A DNA stretch of 64,000 nucleotides, from NCBI RefSeq assembly GCF_023611925.1, contig NZ_CP091456.1, forward strand, positions 558,001 to 622,000. Direction: 5' to 3'. Numbering within the stretch: the first letter of the stretch is position 1; every line of letters starts with the position of its first letter. The notes beneath the pieces were generated by a model, which worked only from the letters and a program-made list of their open reading frames with translations, was not told the origin of the DNA and made no database searches. Made by a program: the position numbers and the translations under genes. Positions 40,101-51,907 of the stretch are shown here, piece by piece. The stretch is from Avibacterium sp. 20-132. GTDB lineage: Bacteria; Pseudomonadota; Gammaproteobacteria; Enterobacterales; Pasteurellaceae.

Positions 40101-41363
40101 ATGAGTAGCTTAATAAGTGTGCTGGGCATTGTTGTACTTCTTGCTATTGCCGTTCTGTTATCAAGTAATCGCCGTGCAATTAGTTTGCGTACTGTCGGTG
40201 GGGCGTTGTTAATTCAAATTCTGATTGGTGCATTTATTCTTTATGTGCCAGTTGGACGTGATATTTTGCTTGCCTTATCCAATGGCGTAAGCAAAGTGAT
40301 AAATTACGGGAATGAAGGGGTTAAATTTGTCTTCGGTGGTTTAGCAACTGATGCGTCATTTAAAGCTTTTGGTAATGACGGATTTATTTTTGCTATTCGT
40401 GTGTTACCGATTATTGTGTTCTTCTCTGCGTTGATTTCCTTACTTTATTACATTGGCGTAATGCAGTGGATTATTAAAATTATTGGTGGTGGCTTACAAA
40501 AAGCATTAGGCACTTCCAAAGCGGAATCAATGTCTGCTGCCGCAAACATCTTTGTTGGACAAACGGAAGCGCCACTCGTCGTCAAACCTTATGTCAGTAA
40601 AATGACTGAATCAGAATTATTTGCCGTGATGTGTGGTGGATTGGCTTCTATCGCAGGTTCAGTATTAGCTGGTTATGCTGGCTTAGGCGTGCCATTGCCA
40701 TACTTAATTGCTGCATCCTTTATGGCAGCACCTGCTGGCTTATTGTTTGCAAAATTAATCGTGCCTCAAACAGAAAAATTCAATGATGACATTGAAAAAG
40801 TTGATTTAGAACAGCCATCAAATATCCTTGATGCTGCCGCAGCAGGGGCGTCATCTGGTATGCAATTAGCAATGAATGTGGGCGCGATGTTAATTGCATT
40901 CGTTGCATTAATTGCCTTAGTAAATGGCTTATTAGGTGGCATTGGCGGATGGTTCGGTATGCCAGAACTTTCTCTTGGCTTAATTTTAGGTTGGATTTTC
41001 CGCCCATTAGCTTGGGTGATCGGTGTACCTTGGAACGAAGCGGGCATTGCAGGTCAAATGATCGGGATTAAATTAGCGGTGAACGAATTTGTTGGCTACT
41101 TAGAATTTGCCCCTTACCTTGCAGCGGATGCAGCGGTACAATTAAGCGATAAAACAAAAGCAATTATTACCTTCGCCCTTTGTGGTTTTGCAAATTTCAG
41201 TTCTATCGCGATCTTAATTGGAGGCTTAGGTGGAATGGCACCAAGTCGCCGTGGTGATATTGCACGTCTTGGTATTAAAGCGGTAATTGCAGGTTCATTA
41301 GCTAATCTGATGAGTGCAACCATAGCCGGTTTATTTATCGGTTTAAGTGGTGCGGCGCTGTAA
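40101..41363 (+). CDS. nupC: Concentrative nucleoside transporter of the NupC family
   Basis: The 420-residue inner-membrane protein imports nucleosides with protons or sodium. Family signatures are visible: [46 protein letters not shown] with the substrate-binding QTEAP, and [23 protein letters not shown] at the C-terminal end. It lies upstream of deoB-deoD, giving a nucleoside uptake and breakdown region. Confidence 0.94.
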   Translation: MSSLISVLGIVVLLAIAVLLSSNRRAISLRTVGGALLIQILIGAFILYVPVGRDILLALSNGVSKVINYGNEGVKFVFGGLATDASFKAFGNDGFIFAIRVLPIIVFFSALISLLYYIGVMQWIIKIIGGGLQKALGTSKAESMSAAANIFVGQTEAPLVVKPYVSKMTESELFAVMCGGLASIAGSVLAGYAGLGVPLPYLIAASFMAAPAGLLFAKLIVPQTEKFNDDIEKVDLEQPSNILDAAAAGASSGMQLAMNVGAMLIAFVALIALVNGLLGGIGGWFGMPELSLGLILGWIFRPLAWVIGVPWNEAGIAGQMIGIKLAVNEFVGYLEFAPYLAADAAVQLSDKTKAIITFALCGFANFSSIAILIGGLGGMAPSRRGDIARLGIKAVIAGSLANLMSATIAGLFIGLSGAAL

Positions 41364-41435
41364 AGTGCGGTAAAATTTCATCACATTTTTTCGATAACGC
41401 CACGACATTGTTCGTGGTGTTGTCATATTAAGGCA

Positions 41436-41451
41436 AAGAAAACGTTTGCTA
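41436..41451. promoter_or_regulatory. PurR-like box upstream of deoB
   Basis: AAGAAAACGTTTGCTA matches 14 of 16 positions of the PurR operator read in reverse. The same element is perfect at purL in this window. It lies 121 bp before deoB; a related LacI-family regulator such as CytR is an alternative binder. Confidence 0.5.
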
Positions 41452-41571
41452 TCATTATGTTACAAGGAGATTAGGATTTCTCCAATAAGGAAGCAATGAG
41501 CATTTTCCACTTCCAAATAAAGCAAACATTCTGTAGCCCAAACACAGAGTTCAATAATTAAGGAGCTTAAA

Positions 41572-42810
41572 ATGAAACGCGTATTTATAATGATGTTAGA
41601 CTCTTTCGGTATCGGTTCAAGTGAAGATGCGGAAAAATTTGGCGATAAAAGCGCAAATACCTTAGGTCATATTGCACAACGCTGCGCCGAAGGGCTGGAA
41701 GACAAAAACGGGCGAAAAGGTTCACTTCATTTGCCTAATTTTGAAAAACTGGGCTTAGGCTTAGCCGCCAAAGAATCTTGCGGCGAATTGCCAGCCGGTT
41801 TTAATCCAAGCCCCGCATTGATTGGCGGGTATGCTTATGCGAAAGAAATTTCATCAGGTAAAGACACCCCGTCAGGGCATTGGGAAATCGCAGGTGTGCC
41901 AGTATTATTCGATTGGGGCTATTTCCCCGATCACGAAAACAGCTTTCCACAGGTTTTATTAGATCGTATTGTCGAACGTGCGGGCTTAGAAGGTTACCTT
42001 GGCAACTGCCATTCATCCGGTACCGTGATTTTAGATCAACTGGGCGAAGAACATATGAAAACAGGTAAACCTATTTTCTACACCTCGGCAGATTCCGTCT
42101 TCCAAATTGCCTGCCACGAAGAAACCTACGGCTTAGACAAGCTGTACGAATTATGCGAAATTGTGCGTGAAGAATTAGCCGATTACAACATTGGGCGTGT
42201 CATTGCTCGTCCGTTTGTTGGCAACAAAGCCGGCGAATTTTCTCGTACTGGTAACCGTAAAGACTACGCCATTGAGCCACCCGCCAAAACCGTATTACAG
42301 AAATTAGTCGAAGAAAAACAAGGGGATGTGATTTCTATCGGCAAAATCGCTGATATTTACGCTCATACGGGCATTACCGAAAAAGTCAAAGCCACAGGCT
42401 TGGCAGAATTATTTGATAAAACCCTTGTAGAAGTCAAAAGAGCGGGCGAAAATGCCATCGTTTTCACTAACTTTGTAAACTTTGATTCTGATTTTGGCCA
42501 CCGCCGTGATGTCGCAGGTTATGCCGCTGCATTAGAATATTTCGACAGCCGTATCCCAGAACTATTAGCCTTAATGAATGAAGGTGATTTGCTTATTTTC
42601 ACTGCCGACCACGGTTGCGATCCAACTTGGCACGGCACGGATCATACTCGTGAGCATATTCCCGTATTGCTTTATGGCTCACAAGTACCAAAAGCCTTTT
42701 TAGGCAAACGTGAAACCTTTGCTGATGTAGGGCAAACTATTGCCGACTATTTTGGCTTATCTCCAATGGATTACGGTAAATCAATCCTTAATTTCAACAA
42801 CCAAGATTAA
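41572..42810 (+). CDS. deoB: Phosphopentomutase
   Basis: The 412-residue alkaline-phosphatase-superfamily mutase interconverts (deoxy)ribose-1- and 5-phosphate. Metal ligands and the active Thr are visible in [25 protein letters not shown] and [22 protein letters not shown]. The ATG follows AAGGAGCTTAAA. It precedes deoD by 21 bp. Confidence 0.97.
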   Translation: MKRVFIMMLDSFGIGSSEDAEKFGDKSANTLGHIAQRCAEGLEDKNGRKGSLHLPNFEKLGLGLAAKESCGELPAGFNPSPALIGGYAYAKEISSGKDTPSGHWEIAGVPVLFDWGYFPDHENSFPQVLLDRIVERAGLEGYLGNCHSSGTVILDQLGEEHMKTGKPIFYTSADSVFQIACHEETYGLDKLYELCEIVREELADYNIGRVIARPFVGNKAGEFSRTGNRKDYAIEPPAKTVLQKLVEEKQGDVISIGKIADIYAHTGITEKVKATGLAELFDKTLVEVKRAGENAIVFTNFVNFDSDFGHRRDVAGYAAALEYFDSRIPELLALMNEGDLLIFTADHGCDPTWHGTDHTREHIPVLLYGSQVPKAFLGKRETFADVGQTIADYFGLSPMDYGKSILNFNNQD

Positions 42811-42831
42811 TCAATAGAAGAGGACTTTATT

Positions 42832-43548
42832 ATGACTCCACATATCAACGCCCCAGCAGGTGCTTTTGCTGATGTAGTATTAATGCCCGGCGATCCATTG
42901 CGTGCCAAATACATTGCGGAAACCTTCTTGGAAGATGCCAAAGAAGTTACCAATGTGCGTAATATGTTAGGCTACACAGGCACTTACAAAGGGCGAAAAA
43001 TTTCGGTAATGGGACACGGAATGGGGATTCCCTCTTGCTCCATTTACGCCAAAGAATTAATTACCGATTATGGTGTGAAAAAAATTATCCGCGTCGGGTC
43101 GTGCGGTGCAGTACGTGCTGATGTGAAACTACGCGATGTGATTATTGGATTAGGTGCTTGTACCGATTCAAAAGTCAATCGTATTCGTTTTAAAGATAAT
43201 GACTTTGCTGCCATTGCCGACTTTGAAATGACTCAAGCTGCCGTACAAGCAGCAAAAAATAAAGGCATCAACGTGCGTGTGGGTAACCTTTATTCAGCCG
43301 ATCTTTTCTATACCCCTGATGTTGAAATGTTTGATGTGATGGAAAAATACGGCATTTTAGGCGTAGAAATGGAAGCAGCGGGCATCTACGGTGTTGCAGC
43401 AGAATTTGGCGCAAAAGCCTTAACCATTTGTACGGTATCAGACCATATCCGTACCCACGAGCAAACGAGCGCGGAAGAACGCCAACTGACTTTCAATGAA
43501 ATGATTGAAATTGCGTTAGAAAGTGTATTGCTTGGTGATCAGGCTTAA
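42832..43548 (+). CDS. deoD: Purine nucleoside phosphorylase DeoD-type
   Basis: The 238-residue enzyme splits purine nucleosides to base and (deoxy)ribose-1-phosphate, the substrate of DeoB. Motifs are [15 protein letters not shown] (phosphate site), [32 protein letters not shown] and the catalytic Asp in TVSDHI. It ends the deoBD operon; an uptake-sequence hairpin follows. Confidence 0.97.
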   Translation: MTPHINAPAGAFADVVLMPGDPLRAKYIAETFLEDAKEVTNVRNMLGYTGTYKGRKISVMGHGMGIPSCSIYAKELITDYGVKKIIRVGSCGAVRADVKLRDVIIGLGACTDSKVNRIRFKDNDFAAIADFEMTQAAVQAAKNKGINVRVGNLYSADLFYTPDVEMFDVMEKYGILGVEMEAAGIYGVAAEFGAKALTICTVSDHIRTHEQTSAEERQLTFNEMIEIALESVLLGDQA

Positions 43549-43562
43549 TCCCTAATGAAATC

Positions 43563-43597
43563 ACACCGTACGGGAAACTAAGTGCGGTGTTTTTTTA
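43563..43597 (+). terminator. Terminator after deoD using an uptake sequence
   Basis: ACACCG (43563-43568) pairs with CGGTGT (43585-43590) and a T7 run follows at once; the right arm is part of AAGTGCGGT. The stem is short. Confidence 0.6.
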
Positions 43598-43689
43598 GCA
43601 ATTTTTCATCTTATTGATCCTTGGCATATTTTGCATAAGAAAATATTGCTATAATTTCCCTCAATTCATTTTCATCTCTGCTAGCTAAA

Positions 43690-45096
43690 ATGTTAATGCG
43701 ATTTACCCAAAAAATTCGTCATTTTATTCATCGAAAATTACGCCAAAGCTATCGCATTTCGCGTAAAACCATTGAATTTTCCTGTCTGTTAATCGGTGCA
43801 GCGTTAGTATCCTTATTCTCCCTTGGCTTTGCCAAATTTGCCGATTTAGCCTTACATTGGAATGCCCATTGGAGTGCCAAATATCCTTATGCAGTATGGA
43901 TTGTGCTGCCTTTAGGACTGGCTTTTTTGGCGTGGTTTACCGCTAAATACACCCCTTATGTTTCGGGCAGTGGCATTCCACAAGTTATCGCCTCAATTGA
44001 TATGCCGTATAGCGCCAATAAAAGTAAGCTCATTGCCTTTGGACAAACGCTGTGGAAAATCCCACTCACCTTTTTAGCGATGTTATTTGGTGCATCAGTG
44101 GGGCGCGAAGGGCCTTCTGTACAAGTGGGTGCAGCGGTAATGTATGCGTGGGGCAACGTGTGTCGTCGCCACGGTTTGGCATTTAAAGGCTTAAATGCCA
44201 ATGAATTAATGGCAACGGGTGCAGCAGGTGGACTGGCAGCAGCATTTAATGCCCCTCTGGCTGGGGTGATTTTTGCGATTGAAGAATTAGGGCGTGGCAT
44301 TTTGCTCCGTTGGGAACGCCGTGTGCTACTCGGGGTACTCACCGCAGGGTTTATTTTGGTCGCCATTGAGGGCAATAACCCCTATTTTCCGAATTATCAA
44401 GGGGAAACTTCCGTGCCTTATATGTTCTTATGGGCTGCATTATGTGGCATAGTAAGTGGCATTTTAGGCGGTATTTTTGCTCGCTTATTAGCTAAAGGGG
44501 TGGCTGGCACTGCACCGGCTAAAATTCGCGGGTGGATTCGCCGTCACCCTATTTATACCGCCTTTATTTTAGGCTTAATCCTTGCGGGGCTTGGCACGTT
44601 CACCCACGGACAAACTTATGGCACAGGCTATGAAGTGGTTACCCAAGCATTGAGTGGTGTCGAAATAGGGAGTGAAGTAGGCATAAGTAAACTATTCGCC
44701 ACCGTTGCAACTTATTGGACAGGCACGGCTGGGGGGATTTTCACCCCATCATTAACCACGGGAGCGGGCATTGGTGTACAAATCTGGTCGCTTACAGGGG
44801 GCATTGTAGATCAACGTTTACTGGTTTTATTATGTATGGCGGCGTTCTTAGCTGGAGCAACACAATCCCCTGTTACAGCAAGCGTGGTAGTAATGGAAAT
44901 GACATCCAGTGAACCCGTGCTATTTTGGCTCTTGATTTGTAGTCTTATCGCTTCTATCATTTCACGCCAGTTTAATGCGAAACCGTTCTATCATTTTGCC
45001 GCAGGGCGTTTCCGCCAGCGTATTCAAGAGCAGGCAAAACAAGCTGAGTTAAAGCAACAAGAACAGCCAAAAGCCGTACAAGAAGAAAACAAATAA
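43690..45096 (+). CDS. clcA: ClC-family chloride/proton antiporter
   Basis: The 468-residue membrane protein has all three chloride-site motifs: [17 protein letters not shown] with the gating Glu, and [13 protein letters not shown]. It probably supports acid resistance by exchanging chloride for protons. It has a charged tail rich in Gln and Lys. Its stop overlaps dusA by one base (TAATG). Confidence 0.94.
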   Translation: MLMRFTQKIRHFIHRKLRQSYRISRKTIEFSCLLIGAALVSLFSLGFAKFADLALHWNAHWSAKYPYAVWIVLPLGLAFLAWFTAKYTPYVSGSGIPQVIASIDMPYSANKSKLIAFGQTLWKIPLTFLAMLFGASVGREGPSVQVGAAVMYAWGNVCRRHGLAFKGLNANELMATGAAGGLAAAFNAPLAGVIFAIEELGRGILLRWERRVLLGVLTAGFILVAIEGNNPYFPNYQGETSVPYMFLWAALCGIVSGILGGIFARLLAKGVAGTAPAKIRGWIRRHPIYTAFILGLILAGLGTFTHGQTYGTGYEVVTQALSGVEIGSEVGISKLFATVATYWTGTAGGIFTPSLTTGAGIGVQIWSLTGGIVDQRLLVLLCMAAFLAGATQSPVTASVVVMEMTSSEPVLFWLLICSLIASIISRQFNAKPFYHFAAGRFRQRIQEQAKQAELKQQEQPKAVQEENK

Positions 45097-46094
45097 TGAC
45101 CCAACAAAAATCAACAAAAAACACACCGCACTTTTATCGTGGGCGATTTTCTGTTGCTCCAATGCTTGATTGGACAACGCGCCATTGCCGTTATTTCCAT
45201 CGCCAATTCAGTCAGCACGCATTGCTTTATACGGAAATGATCACCACAGGTGCAATTATTCACGCCAAGTACGATCATTTGGAATTTGATCTGGCAGAAA
45301 ACCCTGTGGCACTTCAACTTGGCGGGAGTGATCCCGAACAATTACAACATTGTGCAAAACTTGCCGCAGAGCGTGGTTATCAAGAAATTAATTTAAACGT
45401 GGGTTGCCCGTCTGATCGCGTGCAAAACGGAATGTTTGGTGCTTGCCTGATGGCGAAAGCGAATTTAGTTGCAGATTGTGTGCAGCGTATGCAGTCTGTG
45501 GTGGATATTCCTGTCACGGTAAAAACCCGTATTGGCATTGATGATCTTGATAGCTATGAATTTCTCTGTGATTTCGTGCAGAAAGTGACACAAGCAAGCT
45601 GTCAAGAATTGATCGTCCACGCACGCAAAGCGTGGCTCAGTGGATTAAGCCCGAAGGAAAATCGTGAAATTCCCCCCCTTGATTATGAGCGTGTTTATCA
45701 GCTAAAACGGGATTTTCCACAACTTTTAATCAGCATTAACGGCGGGATTAAAACCATTGAAGAAATGCAACAACATCTGCGTTATGTGGATGGCGTAATG
45801 GTTGGGCGTGAAGCTTATCAAAACCCGAGTTTATTAGGCTATATTGACCACGCCTTGTTTGATCCACAATGCCCTATTGTTCATCCAAAAGAGGCAGTGG
45901 AAAAAATGTTCCCCTATATCGAACAACAACTTGCGCAAGGCGTTCATCTTAATCACATCACCCGCCATATGCTTGGCGCATTCCAACATTGCAAAGGCGC
46001 TCGTCAATGGCGCAGACATCTCAGCGAAAACGCCCATAAAACGGGGGCAGGCATTGAAATCGTGGAACAGGCTTTGGCTTTTGTGGAAGCCTAA
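45096..46094 (+). CDS. dusA: tRNA-dihydrouridine(20/20a) synthase
   Basis: The 332-residue FMN enzyme reduces uridines 20 and 20a of tRNA. The catalytic Cys is in [12 protein letters not shown]-binding segments are [35 protein letters not shown] and [22 protein letters not shown]; the last is typical of DusA. It is translationally coupled to clcA. Confidence 0.96.
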   Translation: MTQQKSTKNTPHFYRGRFSVAPMLDWTTRHCRYFHRQFSQHALLYTEMITTGAIIHAKYDHLEFDLAENPVALQLGGSDPEQLQHCAKLAAERGYQEINLNVGCPSDRVQNGMFGACLMAKANLVADCVQRMQSVVDIPVTVKTRIGIDDLDSYEFLCDFVQKVTQASCQELIVHARKAWLSGLSPKENREIPPLDYERVYQLKRDFPQLLISINGGIKTIEEMQQHLRYVDGVMVGREAYQNPSLLGYIDHALFDPQCPIVHPKEAVEKMFPYIEQQLAQGVHLNHITRHMLGAFQHCKGARQWRRHLSENAHKTGAGIEIVEQALAFVEA

Positions 46095-46156
46095 TTGTGG
46101 GAGAAACTAAAATAGAAAAGTGCGGTGTTTTTTTCACAACTTTTTATTGTAAAAGA

Positions 46157-46178
46157 AAGCCCTTTTTACAAAGGGCTT
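46157..46178. terminator. Hairpin between dusA and the pirin gene
   Basis: AAGCCCTTT, TTAC loop and AAAGGGCTT give a perfect 9-bp stem between the convergent genes. On the minus strand TACAATAAAAAG follows, so it can end either message, weakly. Confidence 0.6.
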
Positions 46179-46193
46179 AAGCGTAACGTTCAT

Positions 46194-47093
46194 TTATTCC
46201 ACTAATTTGGCAGGCATTTCAGGTGCAATTAAGCGACGTAAGCGCGTACCTTCTAGATCAATATGTCCAAAACGCGAATGCCCATTATTCCAATCCTCCA
46301 CAGCTTGACGCAAAGCCGCTTGACTATCTGCGACAAAATTCCACCACACTAAGGTTTTATGTGTGAGCGGTTCTCCCCCGAGCAACATAATATGGCTGCC
46401 CGCTTCCCCTTTGATGTTAAATTCGTGGGTTTGGCAATCCGTTAAACTAACCAGTTGATCTTGTTGGTAAATATGCCCCTCAATCTCTACGTTGCCTTTC
46501 AGTACCAGTACGCCATATTCAAAGTTTGGTTGCTGTTCTATACGCAGTGTTTGGGACTGTTGAAATTGAATATCTACGCCAACTAATGGGCTATATTGCT
46601 GTGTTGGTGCGGTTCTGCCTTGATAGCTACCGGTGGTTAAAATATAATTTACGCCATTTTCCTGCCATTCAGGCAATTGAGGATAATGTTGAAAATTTGG
46701 CTCAATCTCTTGATCCATTGGGAGCGCAATCCAAAGCTGTACCGCGTGAAGCTGATGCACGCCTTCAGGGGTTTGTTCCGTATGGCTAATGCCACGCTGG
46801 CTACCAGTGCCAGCAGTCATTAAATTCACTTGTTTGGGCTTAATTAATTGACGATAACCAAGGCTATCTTGATGCCAAACTTCCCCTTCAAGCATCCACG
46901 TAAACGTCTGTAAATTGGTATGTGGATGCGCACCGACTTGCAAGCCCGCATTATCATCGGTAAATTCTGATGGCCCTGCGTGATCAAGAAAACACCACGC
47001 CCCAATGGTACGCTTACCCGCTTGTGGTAACAAACGCGCTACAGGAATGCCACCGACATCTTTGGTTATTGCATTTAATTTATCTACGCTCAT
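46194..47093 (-). CDS. Pirin family cupin protein
   Basis: The 299-residue bicupin shows the pirin metal-binding pattern (AHPHTNLQTFTWMLEGEVWHQDSLGY) and GTGSQRGISHTEQT, with a second cupin from about 180. Some relatives have quercetinase activity; others act as redox-linked regulators. It is 29 bp downstream of an FMN reductase gene on the same strand, suggesting a small redox operon. Confidence 0.88.
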   Translation of the reverse strand: MSVDKLNAITKDVGGIPVARLLPQAGKRTIGAWCFLDHAGPSEFTDDNAGLQVGAHPHTNLQTFTWMLEGEVWHQDSLGYRQLIKPKQVNLMTAGTGSQRGISHTEQTPEGVHQLHAVQLWIALPMDQEIEPNFQHYPQLPEWQENGVNYILTTGSYQGRTAPTQQYSPLVGVDIQFQQSQTLRIEQQPNFEYGVLVLKGNVEIEGHIYQQDQLVSLTDCQTHEFNIKGEAGSHIMLLGGEPLTHKTLVWWNFVADSQAALRQAVEDWNNGHSRFGHIDLEGTRLRRLIAPEMPAKLVE

Positions 47094-47122
47094 TTTCGTT
47101 CCTTATGCTTTAGTTTATTGCC

Positions 47123-47659
47123 TTATGCTTTCGCCCATTGAATAAAAGTTTGTGCAAACTTACTTAAAAAAACCGCGGTGCGTTCATCTGCTACTTCCCC
47201 TTGTTCATTAAGCGCTTGCGTCACACGGCTAAGAAAAACTTCTGGAGAAATCAGCACGTTCGCACCAATACTTTGTAAACTTTGACGAATTTGCAGACCC
47301 GCATTAATCCCGCCATAAGCGCCCGGTGAGGCAGTAACAATAGCCACTTTCTTACCTTGCCATAAATTTTGTCCATAAGGTCGAGAAGCAATATCAATGA
47401 TATTTTTCGTGGCTGCAGGTATTGCGCGATTATGTTCAGGGCTAACAATGAGTACTGCATCAGCCATTTTAATTTGCTCACGCACGCGATCATATTCTGC
47501 CACGCTTTCCTTATCGCGATCTTGTGTGTAAAGAGGCAAATCATCAATGCGTACTTCCTGCACCTTTACCTCAGCAGGAAACTGAGCAACGATGTAATTT
47601 GCAATACTTCGATTAATAGATTGTTTGCTTAAACTGCCAATAATCAGCGAAATGTTCAT
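47123..47659 (-). CDS. NAD(P)H-dependent FMN reductase (ChrR/YieF-like)
   Basis: The 178-residue flavodoxin-like protein begins MNISLIIGSLSKQSINRSIA, holding the phosphate loop GSLSKQSINR, and has the family SPEHNRAIPAATKNIIDIASRP and TASPGAYGG segments. Relatives reduce quinones, azo dyes or chromate. It precedes the pirin gene. Physiological substrate unknown. Confidence 0.88.
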   Translation of the reverse strand: MNISLIIGSLSKQSINRSIANYIVAQFPAEVKVQEVRIDDLPLYTQDRDKESVAEYDRVREQIKMADAVLIVSPEHNRAIPAATKNIIDIASRPYGQNLWQGKKVAIVTASPGAYGGINAGLQIRQSLQSIGANVLISPEVFLSRVTQALNEQGEVADERTAVFLSKFAQTFIQWAKA

Positions 47660-47762
47660 TATTATAACCTCAATACATTAGGGGAAATTTTCGCCAATTA
47701 TAAATCTCCCCCCTCCTCCCAAACAATCGGCATTTTAGAAATGATCTTTTTCCTGATAAGAA

Positions 47763-47790
47763 AAAGTGCGGTGAAAAATCACCGCACTTT
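47763..47790. terminator. purL terminator made of inverted uptake sequences
   Basis: A 12-bp perfect stem, AAAGTGCGGTGA with its complement and an AAAA loop, begins 19 bp after the purL stop; on the minus strand it continues into TTCTTATC. T-rich sequence on the plus side makes it bidirectional. Confidence 0.8.
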
Positions 47791-47808
47791 GTTTTTTCCT
47801 ATGCTTTC

Positions 47809-50800
47809 TTATTTTAACGCGGCTCTTGCGTTTCTGAATAATCGCATCCACGCGCCGTCTTCTGTCCAATCTTCAGGATACCACGAATTGGAAACAGCGC
47901 GGTAAACCCGTTCTGGGTGTGGCATCATAATGGCGACACGTCCATTGCAGTTGGTGAGTGCGGTAATACCATCCACGGAACCATTTGGGTTGGCGGGGTA
48001 TTGGGTGGTTGGGTTGAGATCATTATCAATATATTGTGCAATAATCAAATTTTGTTCACGCAACATAGCAAGTTGCTGATCATTTTTGAACTCTACACGT
48101 CCTTCACCGTGAGAAACCGCGATTGGCATATGAGAGCCAGCCATTCCGTTAAACCACAGTGAAGCCGTCTCATTGATGCGAACCATTGCGACGCGCGCTT
48201 CAAAACGTTCCGATTGGTTACGCACAAAACGTGGCCAGGCTTCTGTTCCCGGGATAATTTCAGCCAAATTCGCTAACATTTGACAACCATTACATACCCC
48301 TAAAGCAAGGGTGTTTTCACGCTCAAAGAAAGTGGCAAATTGATCGCGAAGTGCGGTGTTAAATAGGATAGATTTTGCCCAACCGCCACCAGCACCTAGC
48401 ACATCACCATAAGAGAAACCACCACAAGCAACAAGGGCTTGGAAGTCTGTTAAGTGATGACGTTGCTGTTGTAAATCGCTCATATGCACATCAATGGCAT
48501 CAAAGCCTGCACGGTCGAACGCCGCTGCCATTTCATAATGGCTGTTCACCCCTTGCTCGCGTAAAATGGCAATGCGTGGACGCACACCTGTAGCAATATA
48601 AGGGGCGGCAATGTCTTCATTGACATCATAAGTTAAAGACACGGAGAAGCCTTTATCATTCGGATTTTTCTTCGCGGCAAATTCTTGATCGGCACATTCT
48701 GGATTATCGCGCAATGCCTGCATTTTGTGGGTCAATTCCGCCCAAATACCACGCAATTCAGAACGAGTTTCTTTCAATAGCACTTTCGTGCCACGCGTAA
48801 TTTCAACTTGATTGTCTGTGGTTACCGTGCCAAGTTCTTTCAGTAAATGCAGTACGCCATTTTGCTCGAAAGCCTGACGAACAGCGGTCAGAACACTATC
48901 TTTCACTTGGATTACCGCACCCAATTCTTCATTAAACAGCACTGCTAGATCATTATCGCCCAACGCACTAATATCCACAGAAACACCACAATGCCCTGCA
49001 AAGGCCATTTCAGCAAGGGTGATGATCAAGCCGCCGTCTGAACGATCGTGGTAAGCCAGCAATTTTTGTTCATTCACAAGTTGTTGCATTGCATTGAAGA
49101 AGCCTTTCAGGCTTTCCACATTCACCACATCTGCAGGTTTATCACCTAATTGTTTATAAACCTGCGCCAATGCCGTTGCACCTAAGCGATTTTTGCCCTC
49201 ACCTAAATCAATCAATAATAAACGGCTGCTGCCTTTATCTGTGCGTAATTGTGGCGTAACGGTTTTGCGCACATCTTCCACGCGCGCAAAGGCACTGATA
49301 ACTAAGGAAAGCGGTGCGGTAACGGATTTTTGTTCGCCATTTTCCTGCCAAGTGGTTTTCATAGACATTGAGTCTTTCCCCACTGGAATGGTTAAGCCTA
49401 ATTGCGGGCAAAGTTCTTCCCCCACGGCTTTCACGGCTTCATAAAGCCCAGCATCTTCGCCCGTATGCCCTGCGGCAGACATCCAGTTAGCAGAAAGTTT
49501 AATACGTTTAATATCTCCAATATCTGTTGCGGCAATATTGGTTAAGCTTTCTGCCACGGCTAAACGGGCAGAAGCAGCGAAATCTAACAATGCCACAGGG
49601 GCGCGTTCGCCCATTGCCATTGCTTCGCCGTGATAGCTGTCTAAAGAGGTGGTGGTAACCGCACAATCCGCTACAGGGATTTGCCACGGGCCGACCATTT
49701 GATCCCGTGCCACCATACCTGTTACGGAGCGATCACCAATGGTAATCAGGAACGTTTTCTCTGCCACCACCGGCAAACGTAATACGCGGTGTAGCGCTTC
49801 TTTTAATTCAATAGTTGATTGATCAAGCGGTGGATTATGCACTTGTTTAGACACCACATCGCGCGTCATTTTTGGCGTTTTGCCGAGCAACACGTTCATT
49901 GGTAAATCAATGGGATCATTATGGAAATGATCATCGTGCAAGGTGAGATGTTCTTGTTCTGTGGCTTCACCGATTACGGCAAATGGCGCACGTTCACGCT
50001 GACAAAGTTGCTCAAATAAGGCTAATTTATCTGGTGCAACAGCCAGCACATAGCGTTCTTGCGATTCGTTACACCAAATTTCTAACGGCGACATTCCTTT
50101 TTCATCACATAAAATATCACGCAATTCAAAGCGTCCGCCACGTCCGCCATCGTGAACTAACTCTGGCATTGCATTAGACAAACCACCTGCGCCCACATCG
50201 TGGATAAACAGAATTGGATTGTCCTCGCCCATTTGCCAACAGCGGTCGATCACTTCTTGACAACGGCGTTCCATCTCAGGGTTATCACGCTGTACAGAAG
50301 CAAAATCCAAATCTTCTTTCGATTTGCCTGATGCCATTGAAGAAGCCGCACCACCGCCTAAGCCGATATTCATCGCAGGGCCGCCAAGCACGATCAATTT
50401 CGCCCCCACAGGGATTTCACCTTTTTGCACGTGTTCTGCACGGATATTCCCGATACCGCCTGCGAGCATAATTGGCTTGTGATAGCCGCGCACTTCTTCG
50501 CCGTTAAAGCTGTTTACTTTTTCTTCATAAGTACGGAAATAACCAAGCAAAGCAGGACGACCAAATTCATTGTTAAATGCCGCACCGCCTAAAGGCCCTT
50601 CCAGCATAATATCTAGGGCGGAAGCGATACGGTTCGGCTTAGATAATGGATTTTCCCAAGGTTGCTCAAAATCAGGAATCAGCAAGTTAGACACGGAAAA
50701 GCCCACCAATCCTGCTTTGGGTTTTGCGCCGCGACCTGTCGCCCCTTCATCACGAATCTCACCGCCCGATCCTGTTGCCGCACCTGGGAACGGGGAAATT

Positions 50801-51702
50801 GCCGTTGGGTGGTTGTGAGTTTCCACTTTCATTAGAATATGCGCATCTTCGTTATGATAGCGATATTGTCTATCTTGATCAGGGAAAAAGCGTCCAACTT
50901 TCGAGCCTTCCATTACCGCCGCGTTATCTTTATAAGCAGAAAGCACATAATCTGGGGTTTTCTCAAAGGTATTTTTGATCATTTTGAACAGGGATTTTTC
51001 TTGTTTTTCGCCGTCAATGATCCAATCTGCATTAAAAATTTTGTGGCGGCAATGCTCTGAATTGGCTTGTGCGAACATATAAAGTTCCACATCTGTTGGA
51101 TTGCGTCCAAGTGCGGTGAAATTTTCCACTAAATAATCAATTTCATCTTCTGCCAATGCTAAGCCCAATTCCACATTGGCTTGTTCTAGGGCTTGGCGAC
51201 CGCCGTTTAAAATATCCACTCGGGTAAAGGCTTTTGGCGGCTGTTGTTGGAATAGCACTTCCGCTTCTTGTGGTGTGCGGATCACTGTTTCCATCATTCG
51301 ATCGTAAATATGGCTAATGAGTTCAGCCTGTTCTTGCTCATTTAATGCACGTTCTAACTCAAAATAAAACGCCAACCCACGCTCTAAACGCACTACTTTA
51401 TTTAAACCGCAGTTGTGTGCAATATCAGTGGCCTTTGACGACCAAGAAGAAATCGTGCCAACACGAGGGATAACAATAAAACATTCCCCTTGTGGTTCGT
51501 GCTGTGCCAAGTTTGGACCATAATGTAATAATTGGGTTAATTCTTGCTCTTCAAGCGTATTCAATGCTTCACTGAGTTCTGCAAAATGTTGATATTCTGC
51601 ATAGCAAGATTTCACTGGAAGTTGTGCTTGTTGAAAGCGTTGGACGAGTTGATTTAAACGGAAAGGCGAAAGGGCTGGAGAGCCACGAAAAATCTGCAAC
51701 AT
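47809..51702 (-). CDS. purL: Phosphoribosylformylglycinamidine synthase
   Basis: The 1297-residue large PurL catalyses the fourth step of purine synthesis. It has the N-terminal PurS-like part, two ATP-binding AIRS-like halves ([38 protein letters not shown]) and a C-terminal glutaminase (GVCNGCQM with the nucleophile Cys, HGEGRVEF with His and Glu). It is a single gene with a perfect PurR box upstream. Confidence 0.98.
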   Translation of the reverse strand: MLQIFRGSPALSPFRLNQLVQRFQQAQLPVKSCYAEYQHFAELSEALNTLEEQELTQLLHYGPNLAQHEPQGECFIVIPRVGTISSWSSKATDIAHNCGLNKVVRLERGLAFYFELERALNEQEQAELISHIYDRMMETVIRTPQEAEVLFQQQPPKAFTRVDILNGGRQALEQANVELGLALAEDEIDYLVENFTALGRNPTDVELYMFAQANSEHCRHKIFNADWIIDGEKQEKSLFKMIKNTFEKTPDYVLSAYKDNAAVMEGSKVGRFFPDQDRQYRYHNEDAHILMKVETHNHPTAISPFPGAATGSGGEIRDEGATGRGAKPKAGLVGFSVSNLLIPDFEQPWENPLSKPNRIASALDIMLEGPLGGAAFNNEFGRPALLGYFRTYEEKVNSFNGEEVRGYHKPIMLAGGIGNIRAEHVQKGEIPVGAKLIVLGGPAMNIGLGGGAASSMASGKSKEDLDFASVQRDNPEMERRCQEVIDRCWQMGEDNPILFIHDVGAGGLSNAMPELVHDGGRGGRFELRDILCDEKGMSPLEIWCNESQERYVLAVAPDKLALFEQLCQRERAPFAVIGEATEQEHLTLHDDHFHNDPIDLPMNVLLGKTPKMTRDVVSKQVHNPPLDQSTIELKEALHRVLRLPVVAEKTFLITIGDRSVTGMVARDQMVGPWQIPVADCAVTTTSLDSYHGEAMAMGERAPVALLDFAASARLAVAESLTNIAATDIGDIKRIKLSANWMSAAGHTGEDAGLYEAVKAVGEELCPQLGLTIPVGKDSMSMKTTWQENGEQKSVTAPLSLVISAFARVEDVRKTVTPQLRTDKGSSRLLLIDLGEGKNRLGATALAQVYKQLGDKPADVVNVESLKGFFNAMQQLVNEQKLLAYHDRSDGGLIITLAEMAFAGHCGVSVDISALGDNDLAVLFNEELGAVIQVKDSVLTAVRQAFEQNGVLHLLKELGTVTTDNQVEITRGTKVLLKETRSELRGIWAELTHKMQALRDNPECADQEFAAKKNPNDKGFSVSLTYDVNEDIAAPYIATGVRPRIAILREQGVNSHYEMAAAFDRAGFDAIDVHMSDLQQQRHHLTDFQALVACGGFSYGDVLGAGGGWAKSILFNTALRDQFATFFERENTLALGVCNGCQMLANLAEIIPGTEAWPRFVRNQSERFEARVAMVRINETASLWFNGMAGSHMPIAVSHGEGRVEFKNDQQLAMLREQNLIIAQYIDNDLNPTTQYPANPNGSVDGITALTNCNGRVAIMMPHPERVYRAVSNSWYPEDWTEDGAWMRLFRNARAALK

Positions 51703-51739
51703 AGACTTACCATTGGTTAGATTAATGAAAAACTTGGCT

Positions 51740-51745
51740 ATTATA
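51740..51745 (-). promoter_or_regulatory. purL promoter -10 element
   Basis: The minus strand has TATAAT here, 38-43 bp before the purL ATG. A weak -35 lies about 17 bp upstream and overlaps the PurR box. Confidence 0.6.
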
Positions 51746-51762
51746 GAGGAATTTTTAGCAAA

Positions 51763-51778
51763 ACGAAAACGTTTGCGT
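51763..51778 (-). promoter_or_regulatory. PurR operator of purL
   Basis: The minus strand reads ACGCAAACGTTTTCGT, a full match to the E. coli PurR operator ACGCAAACGTTTTCNT. It covers the -35 region, so purine-bound PurR would repress purL. Confidence 0.85.
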
Positions 51779-51907
51779 AAGTATGGTAATGGATAAAAGA
51801 CGAATTCATTAAAAACGTGGTGTTATGGATAAAAAAAGAGAAAAAAACGACCGCACTTTTGATTTAGGCAAAAGGCGGTTGTTAATTAGCTAAGGCAAGC
51901 GAGAAAT

